NCBI GenBank assembly: GCA_964600075.1
Contig: CAZRIE010000166.1
Location: 1-6,684, forward strand
From: CAZRIE01 sp964600075
GTDB taxonomy: Bacteria > Bacteroidota > Bacteroidia > Flavobacteriales > Flavobacteriaceae
Direction: 5' to 3'
Length of the DNA stretch: 6,684 bases
The number at the start of each line of letters is the position of its first letter. Positions within the stretch are counted from its first letter, which is position 1. Below, piece by piece: positions 1 to 5,548 of the stretch. A model generated the notes under the pieces. That model saw nothing but the letters and a program-made list of their open reading frames with translations. It ran no database searches and had not been told where the DNA came from. The position numbers were made by a program, and so were the translations under genes.

Positions 1-7
1 AAACTAA

Positions 8-166
8 ATGAAAAATATCATTCCCTTGGAAGATGGTGATTTTTACCTCTCTGAAGAAGGCTATAAGGTTTTTACCAAACAGTACCATCTCAAAAGAGGG
101 TATTGCTGCGAAAGCGGCTGTAGGCACTGCCCTTATGGATATGATGTAAAGCGAAACCAACAATAA
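8..166 (+). CDS. DUF5522 small cysteine-rich protein (52 aa)
   Basis: The reading frame has an in-frame TAA directly before its ATG and encodes 52 residues. The N-terminal half contains DGDFYLSEEGYKVFTKQYHL (residues 9-28). It is followed by GYCCESGCRHCPYGY, with Cys33, Cys34, Cys38 and Cys41. This matches the DUF5522 pattern that I know from many short Bacteroidota proteins (family knowledge). The cysteine cluster could bind a metal or be redox active, but the function is unknown. There is no signal peptide, so it is probably cytoplasmic. The family is naturally this short, so the protein looks complete. The TAA at 5-7 could also be the stop of an upstream gene, which would put this gene at the end of an operon, but too little upstream sequence is present to tell. 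The 80 bases that follow, before the lipoprotein gene, hold nothing I can name. Confidence 0.85.
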   Translation: MKNIIPLEDGDFYLSEEGYKVFTKQYHLKRGYCCESGCRHCPYGYDVKRNQQ

Positions 167-246
167 AAACTGTAGTTCTTCGGCATGGTTTTTGAGACCT
201 AGTTGTTAGCATAAAAACGCATGAACTCCAAATAAAAAATTTAGGT

Positions 247-834
247 ATGAAAAAGATTAAACTGTTGGCCGCACCGCTGCTCGTGATGCTTTTCTTAAGC
301 TCTTGTAGTTCGGTTAGCGTGCTATCCGATTACGACAAAGAAGCGAATTTTGGCTCTTATAAATCATATGCCTTCTACAAAACAGGTATCGATAAGGCTC
401 AAATTTCCGATTTGGACAAGAAACGCATCTTAAGGGCAATTGAAGCCGAAATGACCAAACGGGGATTCGTAAAATCTGAAAACCCCGATTTGTTGGTCGC
501 CATATTTACAAAGGAAAAAAAAGAAGTCGATATCTACAACAACAACAACGGTTGGGGCTGGGGCGGCTGGGGCTGGGGTCCAAGTTATGGCTGGGGCTGG
601 GGCCCAGGTTGGGGCGGTGCCGGCTGGGGCGGCGGTAGCCAGGTAAGTACAAGCACTGAAGGTTCACTATATATCGACCTCGTCGACGCAAAAAGCAGAA
701 ATCTGGTCTGGCAGGGCAAGGGTGTCGGTAATATCAACAACATTAAAAATATCGAAAAGAAAGAAGCCCGTATTCGAGAATTCGTTTCTGAGATATTGAT
801 GCAGTATCCACCAAATGCAGTAGCTGCGAGATAA
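247..834 (+). CDS. DUF4136 family lipoprotein with Gly/Trp-rich insert
   Basis: The 195-residue protein starts with a lipoprotein signal: Lys2, Lys3 and Lys5, a hydrophobic core, then the lipobox LSSC with Cys20 as the lipidated residue. It is therefore predicted to be membrane-anchored and exposed on the periplasmic side. The mature part fits DUF4136: an N-terminal block YDKEANFGSYKSYAFY (29-44), a middle block with EAEMTKRGFVKSENPDLLVA (66-85), and a C-terminal block GSLYIDLVDAKSRNLVWQG (139-157). Between these lie an Asn run (98-101) and a Gly/Trp/Pro-rich stretch (102-130), which looks like a surface loop and replaces what is usually a short linker. The function of the family is unknown. 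The ATG is the natural start because it begins the signal peptide. The leader is A/T-rich without a Shine-Dalgarno sequence, and I found no convincing promoter. The gene stands alone between intergenic gaps of 80 and 232 bases. Confidence 0.85.
   Translation: MKKIKLLAAPLLVMLFLSSCSSVSVLSDYDKEANFGSYKSYAFYKTGIDKAQISDLDKKRILRAIEAEMTKRGFVKSENPDLLVAIFTKEKKEVDIYNNNNGWGWGGWGWGPSYGWGWGPGWGGAGWGGGSQVSTSTEGSLYIDLVDAKSRNLVWQGKGVGNINNIKNIEKKEARIREFVSEILMQYPPNAVAAR
550..636 (+). repeat. In-gene repeat encoding a Gly/Trp-rich stretch
   Basis: Short near-repeats of ggctggggc run through this stretch of the DUF4136 gene and are locally much richer in G+C than their surroundings. They encode residues 102-130, built from GWGWGGWGWGPSYGWGWGPG followed by WGGAGWGGG. 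The reading frame stays open throughout, so the repeat is translated. Such units can change in copy number by slippage, which would lengthen or shorten the loop without breaking the frame if whole codons are gained or lost (inference). Confidence 0.8.
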
Positions 835-844
835 AGTTATTTCC

Positions 845-864
845 AATTCCTCTGGGAGGGAATT
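845..864 (+). terminator. Weak hairpin after the DUF4136 gene
   Basis: The arms aattcc (845-850) and ggaatt (859-864) pair perfectly around an 8-base loop, starting 10 bases after the stop codon. No T-run follows (the next bases are aaaata), so this is at best a weak terminator or an RNA-stabilising 3' hairpin. Confidence 0.2.
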
Positions 865-874
865 AAAATATGTG

Positions 875-994
875 CGTCATTGCGAGCATTTCAGCGAAGC
901 AATCTGTAACTTTTGAACTCAAAAGTTACAGATTGCTTCGTCGTTTTATGCCTGATGCCTAATTAGATATTTCGTAAAACTCCTCGTAATGACG
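875..994. repeat. Palindromic intergenic repeat (REP/MITE-like)
   Basis: The outer arms cgtcattgcgag (875-886) and ctcgtaatgacg (983-994) are inverted copies with one mismatch. Inside them is a perfect inverted repeat with 21-base arms (895-915 and 920-940) around the 4-base loop aact. The left side between outer and inner arms is 8 bases (887-894) but the right side is 42 bases (941-982), so the element is asymmetric, as if the right half had gained DNA or the left half had lost it. The combination of gtcattgcgag, gaagcaatct and agattgcttcg is one I associate with an abundant dispersed palindrome in Bacteroidota and other bacterial genomes (family knowledge). It encodes no protein, so any mobility would need a transposase supplied elsewhere. 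Confidence 0.8.
895..947 (+). terminator. Strong hairpin within the repeat, possible terminator
   Basis: The 21-base-pair perfect stem of the repeat (895-940) is followed on the + strand by tcgtttt. It lies 60 bases after the DUF4136 stop codon and could end that transcript. The T-run is short and interrupted, so the terminator role is inferred, while the hairpin itself is directly visible. Confidence 0.35.
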
Positions 995-1040
995 ACATGT
1001 CGTTAACACCTTCCTAGGTTATTTCTGTTTTCTGTTTTCG

Positions 1041-1049
1041 TAACTTTAC
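1041..1049 (+). promoter_or_regulatory. Possible Bacteroidota-type -7 box upstream of phhA
   Basis: The bases TAACTTTAC resemble the Bacteroidota -7 consensus TAnnTTTG with the last base changed. The box lies 17 bases before the phhA ATG, which would leave a very short leader. A clear -33 TTTG at the expected 19-21 base distance is missing. Instead the box is preceded by a direct repeat of ttttctg/tttctg (1022-1034). No Shine-Dalgarno sequence follows. Confidence 0.35.
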
Positions 1050-1066
1050 AGCTACATTAATCTATT

Positions 1067-2830
1067 ATGTCATACCAAAGCAATCCCGTTCTCGACAAGC
1101 TGCCCAAGCACTTGCGACAGTACATCAAACCCCAAGATTATGGCGACTATTCAGCCATTGATCAAGCAGTTTGGCGCTACGTTATGCGCAAAAATGTGGA
1201 CTACCTCAGCAAAGTGGCGCATAAATCGTATTTAGAGGGATTACAGAAAACGGGTGTTTCGACAGATTACATACCGAATATGTACGGCATGAACCGAATC
1301 TTAAAGGAAATCGGTTGGGCCGCTGTCGCCGTTGATGGTTTTATTCCGCCCTCGGCCTTTATGGAATTCCAGGCCTACAATGTGTTGGTCATCGCTTCGG
1401 ATATCCGTCAATTGGAACATATCGAATATACCCCTGCTCCCGATATCATACACGAAGGTGCCGGACATGCGCCTATTATCGCTAATCCGGAATACGCCGA
1501 ATACCTACGTCGATTCGGCGAAATAGGCTGTAAGGCCATCTCGAACGCAAAGGATTTTGAACTGTACGAAGCCGTACGGCATCTTTCCATCATCAAGGAA
1601 GCTGCAGGAACTCCAAAAGAAGAAATACATAAGGCCGAAAAACAAATCGAAGAACTTCAGCTAAATATGGGCGGGCCCAGCGAAATTGCATTGATTCGAA
1701 ATCTTCATTGGTGGACGGTGGAATATGGACTGATAGGCATGCCTGAAAATCCGAAGATTTACGGAGCCGGACTGCTCTCATCCATCGGCGAAAGTGCCTG
1801 GTGCATGACCGACAAGGTGAAGAAAATGCCCTATTCCATAGCCGCAGCTTACACCTCCTTCGATATTACGAAGCCCCAGCCCCAACTTTTCGTTACGCCC
1901 AACTTTGCCTTTCTGAGTCAAGTGTTGGAAGATTTTGCCAATACCATGGCTTTGCGAAAAGGAGGCTTGAGCGGAATAACTAAACTTATAGCATCAAAAG
2001 AATTGGGAACCATCGAACTCAGCACCGGATTACAAATTTCCGGTAATTTTGATAGTATTATCGAGTATGAGGGCAATCCTGTCTTTTTTCAAACTATAGG
2101 AAATACTGCACTTGCCTATCGCGAAAAAGAATTGGTGGGCCATAGTGTAAAAAGACATGCCGGTGGTTTTGGCTCCCCGGTCGGAAAATTAAAGGGCATC
2201 AATATTGCCATTGAAGATATGAGTCCTCGTGACCTTAAAGCCTATAATATCTACGAAGGGCAAACAGTATCTTTGGAGTTCGAAGGGGGTATAAAAATAG
2301 CTGGAGAGATTATAACCGGTACACGTAATCTAAGGGGAGAAATCATTCTAGTGACTTTCAAAAACTGTATAGTTATCTATAAAGAAAAGGTATTGTTCAA
2401 ATCTGACAAAGAATTATATAACATGGCCGTTGGTCAAGAAATCGTTTCGGCTTTTAATGGCCCAGCCGATCTTTCTAGTTTCGAATTGCTTACCCACTCG
2501 ATTTCATCTTCATTACAAAAAGATGAAATATCAGAAGAGCAAACAAAACTCAATCAATACTACGAGCAGATACGCCATTTTAGGGAAGGGAAAAACGCCA
2601 CCATTTCAAGACATAAGGTATTCGAGGCAATCGTAGCGAACCATTCCAATGATTGGCTATTATCGGTCGAACTGTATGAACTTGCCAAGGCGAACGGAGA
2701 TACAGACTTTGCCGAAGAAATCGCTGCACATCTGGAAACCGTAAAATTGAACAACCCAAAATTAGGACATTTAATCGATGATGGATTAAGCCTAGTAAAT
2801 ATGACGTTTCAATCGGAGAAAACGGAATAA
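1067..2830 (+). CDS. phhA: Phenylalanine 4-monooxygenase, long form
   Basis: This is a tetrahydropterin-dependent, non-haem iron aromatic amino acid hydroxylase, most likely converting phenylalanine to tyrosine in the cytoplasm with O2. The catalytic domain spans roughly residues 20-300. The iron ligands are visible: His129 and His134 in YTPAPDIIHEGAGHAPII, and Glu219 in HWWTVEYGL. IYGAGLLSSIGES (231-243) is the conserved block that follows. There is no N-terminal ACT regulatory domain. Two features differ from short bacterial or human enzymes: about 45 extra residues between His134 and Glu219, including a charged helical segment (182-198), and about 285 residues after the catalytic core with no domain I can name. 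At 587 residues it fits a long form that I recall from Bacteroidota and the Bacillus cereus group. The ATG follows an A/T-rich leader. The esterase gene begins one base after its stop codon, suggesting co-transcription. Tryptophan or tyrosine as substrate is less likely but not excluded. Confidence 0.93.
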   Translation: MSYQSNPVLDKLPKHLRQYIKPQDYGDYSAIDQAVWRYVMRKNVDYLSKVAHKSYLEGLQKTGVSTDYIPNMYGMNRILKEIGWAAVAVDGFIPPSAFMEFQAYNVLVIASDIRQLEHIEYTPAPDIIHEGAGHAPIIANPEYAEYLRRFGEIGCKAISNAKDFELYEAVRHLSIIKEAAGTPKEEIHKAEKQIEELQLNMGGPSEIALIRNLHWWTVEYGLIGMPENPKIYGAGLLSSIGESAWCMTDKVKKMPYSIAAAYTSFDITKPQPQLFVTPNFAFLSQVLEDFANTMALRKGGLSGITKLIASKELGTIELSTGLQISGNFDSIIEYEGNPVFFQTIGNTALAYREKELVGHSVKRHAGGFGSPVGKLKGINIAIEDMSPRDLKAYNIYEGQTVSLEFEGGIKIAGEIITGTRNLRGEIILVTFKNCIVIYKEKVLFKSDKELYNMAVGQEIVSAFNGPADLSSFELLTHSISSSLQKDEISEEQTKLNQYYEQIRHFREGKNATISRHKVFEAIVANHSNDWLLSVELYELAKANGDTDFAEEIAAHLETVKLNNPKLGHLIDDGLSLVNMTFQSEKTE

Positions 2831-2831
2831 A

Positions 2832-4124
2832 ATGCGTAAATTTCTTTCACAACCAAACCTTTTGACCATGAAATTTTGCTATTTTATCATCTTTATTTTC
2901 AGTTCCGCTATAGCATTCGGACAATTCGAGCCCAATTATGATCAGGCCAAGGTGCCTAAGTTTGTTTTACCTGATGTACTCACCACATTTAGTGGGGAAG
3001 CCATTAGCGATGTTCAACAGTGGGAAGAAAATCGTAAGCCTGAAATAGTTCAATTCTTCGAAAAACAGATATACGGCAAGGTGCCTGGAAAATTGGACGA
3101 ATTTTCTTTTAAATTATTGGAACAGAGCGACGATGCCTTTAACGGCAAAGCGCGACGCAAACAGGTGGCCGTTAGTCTAAAAAAGAACAACCGGACACTT
3201 AGTTTTAACATCCTTATTTACCTGCCAAAGGGGAACGAAAATGCTCCTGTTTTTTTAGGGTATAACTTCTACGGAAACCATACCGTGACTTCCGACCCCG
3301 ATGTTATGATTACCAATGCTTGGACAAGAAACAATGATGATCTTGGGATATCGGATAATAAGGCAACGGAACGTTCACGTGGCGCACGAACGAACAGATG
3401 GGCCATTGAAAAAATGTTAGATAACGGTTTTGGACTGGCAACGATTTATTATGGCGAAGTAGACCCTGATAAAAATGATTTTTCAGATGGCCTGCACGCG
3501 CTGTTCTATAAAGAAGGCCAACAGCAACCTAAAACCAATGAATGGGGAAGCATTGCGGCCTGGGCCTTTGGGTTAAGCCGCGCGATGGATTACCTTGAAA
3601 ACGATTTCGACGTATCTAAAGTCATCGTATTTGGCCATTCAAGATTAGGGAAAGCCTCGCTTTGGGCAGGTGTAACAGATGCCAGATTTGCGGGTGTAAT
3701 CAGTAATGATTCGGGCTGTGGTGGAGCCGCACTCTCAAAAAGAAAGTTTGGTGAAACCGTTGGGCGTATCAATAGTTCTTTCCCGCATTGGTTTTCCGAT
3801 AGTTTCGAAAAATACAGTGAAAATGAACAGACCCTACCGGTCGACCAACATCAACTATTGGCACTGATAGCTCCTCGACCTTTGTATGTGGCAAGTGCCA
3901 AAGAAGATGAATGGGCGGATCCAAGAGGTGAATTTCTTTCCACGTACTATGCCTCTTCGGTCTATAATTTATATGGGAAAACCGGGATAGCAACACCAAA
4001 GATGCCCGCGATAGATCAACCGATTCAAAATACGCTCGCCTATCATATAAGAAGCGGAGGGCATGATGTAACCGACTATGATTGGGAGCAGTATATCCGC
4101 TGGGCGAAAACTTTTATGGAATAA
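2832..4124 (+). CDS. Secreted CE15 (glucuronoyl esterase)-like hydrolase
   Basis: This is a serine alpha/beta-hydrolase of the glucuronoyl esterase type, a family that cleaves ester bonds to glucuronate carboxyls, for example between xylan and lignin. The signal peptide MKFCYFIIFIFSSAIAFG is followed by Gln31. The nucleophile motif GHSRLGK (268-274) places the catalytic serine at Ser270. The block SNDSGCGGAA (291-300) follows, and His411 in RSGGHDVTDYDW (407-418) is the likely catalytic histidine. Asp293 occupies the place where fungal enzymes carry the catalytic Glu. Asp359 or Glu360 in KEDEWADP is an alternative acid, as in many bacterial members. VDQHQLLALIAPRPLYVASA (337-356) is also typical. 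The true start may be Met13 (2868), which gives a cleaner 18-residue signal. The first ATG lies one base after the phhA stop codon. No carbohydrate-binding module or neighbouring polysaccharide-utilisation genes are visible, so the substrate (plant, algal or other) is open; acetylxylan esterase is a common alternative label. Confidence 0.85.
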   Translation: MRKFLSQPNLLTMKFCYFIIFIFSSAIAFGQFEPNYDQAKVPKFVLPDVLTTFSGEAISDVQQWEENRKPEIVQFFEKQIYGKVPGKLDEFSFKLLEQSDDAFNGKARRKQVAVSLKKNNRTLSFNILIYLPKGNENAPVFLGYNFYGNHTVTSDPDVMITNAWTRNNDDLGISDNKATERSRGARTNRWAIEKMLDNGFGLATIYYGEVDPDKNDFSDGLHALFYKEGQQQPKTNEWGSIAAWAFGLSRAMDYLENDFDVSKVIVFGHSRLGKASLWAGVTDARFAGVISNDSGCGGAALSKRKFGETVGRINSSFPHWFSDSFEKYSENEQTLPVDQHQLLALIAPRPLYVASAKEDEWADPRGEFLSTYYASSVYNLYGKTGIATPKMPAIDQPIQNTLAYHIRSGGHDVTDYDWEQYIRWAKTFME

Positions 4125-4153
4125 CATCTTTTTTACAAAGACAGAACGCTTCG

Positions 4154-4797
4154 CTAACTCATTCTACCTTTTAGAAGTTTGATTTGCCGTTGTGGTTTGA
4201 TTCGTGTTCCACTATATGAAACCATTTATAGTACTTGTTTGTCGGTAAGCCGTCAAACCCTTTGGTGAATTCCATTAGCCAACTATACTCTCTGTTCTTG
4301 AGTTCTTTAAGGGATAACTACCTGACCCGCGCCAATGCATCAAGATTATACGATACCGGTTTCCCTTTGAACAATTGCCTTCCGTTATCGCCAAGACTAC
4401 TGGCAGCTTCCCATCCGCTATCGGCAACACCAAAACCAAGGTCGCTTTTAGAAATTCCGCTGAACGTTTTAATCTGATAATACCGTTCTGTACCGGCCAA
4501 ATGCATGAGCATGGCACCAACGGAATTGGCTTCCTCATCCAATAAAAAATCGATATCTTTTTGCGAAAGCCCTACGACCGAACCTAATACGACTACTCGC
4601 ATCCCATCCATCATCGAGACCAGAAAACTGAACTAATCGGCATTGCCTTCCCGTTTGCCAGATTGATGAATACTGTCGCCATCCGATTCTGGTGTCGGCG
4701 TTGCAAAAGTTATGTCCTGCATCAACGGACCCGCATCTAAAAGTCCTGATGATTTGATGAAATCTCTTCTATTGTTTGTTGTTTCAGCTAGTTTCAA
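4154..4797 (-). pseudogene. Decayed Tat-exported DinB/DUF664 family gene
   Basis: Reading down from 4797, one frame gives a recognisable protein of about 214 codons that is broken several times. It opens with TTG AAA CTA where an ATG is expected, then ETTNNRRDFIKSSGLL, a twin-arginine export motif (Arg10, Arg11), but the hydrophobic segment behind it contains Asp21, Gln27 and Asp28. A TAG stands at 4633-4635 (codon 55). The frame resumes with a DinB/DUF664 core: DFLLDEEANSVGAMLMHLAG (codons 83-102) and ASSLGDNGRQLFKGKP. A second TAG lies at 4318-4320 (codon 160), and LSLKELKNREYSWLM and YYKWFHIVEHESNHNG follow in the same frame. A missing base near 4185/4186 then appears to shift the end: restoring it reads QIKLLKGRMS and stops at 4154-4156, whereas the unshifted frame stops at 4171-4173. 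The probable metal-binding histidines (99, 194, 198, 202) remain. A functional read-through gene is unlikely. The upstream DUF4230 gene ends 86 bases before the TTG on the same strand. Confidence 0.88.
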
Positions 4798-4883
4798 GTT
4801 TGTGAGTTTTAAGGAAACGCAGAAACATTAAGTCAATCTAAAAATTTCTTTTCAATAGTTTAGCGAAATAAAAGAGGCTAAAA

Positions 4884-5498
4884 TCAGTCTTTGAACAGAA
4901 TTTTCCCCATGTTCTGGTCAACGGCTTCATCGTTGTATACAAGTGTCCATCCCATGGAATTTGTGAGGATATAAAATTTATATAGTTCGCTAATCAGACG
5001 GCTTTGGGCGTTCGTTTTTAAGGATGAAGCTTCCACCTTTTTCATAAGGGAAGTGTTTACGTTCTTCTTGATCTTATTATAATCTGAAGCCTCGAACATG
5101 TTCAAATAGTCGGAAGTTACATCGTAATACTCAAAATCAGGATTAATCTTTACCTCCGGTTCGGGAATACTTTTGATTCGTAAGGTCTTCGTTAGTTCAT
5201 CGACTTCAAAATTGATTTTTGATAGGTCGTAAGCTATAGTAACATCTGCATTTACAACCACCAATGCTTTCTTTTCTGCTGAAAAAAAAGGCCCGAAAAG
5301 CATTTTTGAATCCTCGTAATTATAGACTTCGGCAAAATGGCCTTCCGTAACGATCAGTTTCGATACGTTATCGATTTGTTGCTGTATCAGCATGGAGTTT
5401 TCCTGAAGTATGGATTTCTCTTCTTTATCTTCCGAACACGAGCGGAAAACAAATACAACGGCCAATGTAACGATTACGCCAACAAAGACTTTTTTCAT
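4884..5498 (-). CDS. DUF4230 family membrane-anchored protein
   Basis: The 204-residue protein has one N-terminal hydrophobic helix (about residues 4-18). FRSC then leads to Cys21, which does not make a good lipobox, so I expect a simple membrane anchor with the rest outside the cytoplasm. An amphipathic, Gln/Ser-rich segment (30-48) precedes the core. KLIVTEGHFAEVYNYED (47-63), ALVVVNADVTIAYDLSKINF (78-97) and the strand pair LRIKSIPEPEVKINPD (106-121) match the DUF4230 arrangement, and the C-terminal half (135-180) looks helical. No catalytic residues can be named and the function of the family is unknown. The gene starts 50 bases after the GSCFA stop codon on the same strand, consistent with an operon, and the DinB pseudogene follows. 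The chosen ATG gives a positively charged start (MKK) directly before the helix. Confidence 0.85.
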   Translation of the reverse strand: MKKVFVGVIVTLAVVFVFRSCSEDKEEKSILQENSMLIQQQIDNVSKLIVTEGHFAEVYNYEDSKMLFGPFFSAEKKALVVVNADVTIAYDLSKINFEVDELTKTLRIKSIPEPEVKINPDFEYYDVTSDYLNMFEASDYNKIKKNVNTSLMKKVEASSLKTNAQSRLISELYKFYILTNSMGWTLVYNDEAVDQNMGKILFKD

Positions 5499-5548
5499 GG
5501 GATTAAGTTACAACACATATTTAAGATTAGGGAAACAACCACCACAAA

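Noticed and set aside
187..214. Possible promoter for the DUF4136 gene, with tttttg (189-194) and tagcataa (207-214)
   Set aside because: The spacing of about 12 bases is too short for a Bacteroidota -33/-7 pair and the second box lacks the TTTG end.
506..691. Open - strand frame rich in Pro, Ser and Arg opposite the Gly/Trp repeat
   Set aside because: It is the antisense of the G-rich repeat in the DUF4136 gene; repeats of this kind stay open in several frames without being genes.
875..994. CRISPR array or small RNA gene at the nested palindrome
   Set aside because: There are no regularly spaced direct repeats or spacers. The structure is inverted repeats of a dispersed type, and no promoter for a separate RNA is visible.
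4235..4477. Open + strand frame of 80 codons between the esterase and the DUF4230 gene
   Set aside because: It lies opposite the DinB pseudogene, whose - strand reading gives clear family motifs. The + strand product has no recognisable domain.
4275..4538. Open - strand frame of 87 codons overlapping the DinB region
   Set aside because: It is in a different frame from the DinB motifs and has no domain of its own; it is a shadow of the decayed gene.
4820..4858. Possible - strand promoter for the DinB gene (ttg, then taatgttt)
   Set aside because: The downstream box has an extra base compared with TAnnTTTG and the spacing is only approximate, so it was not annotated.
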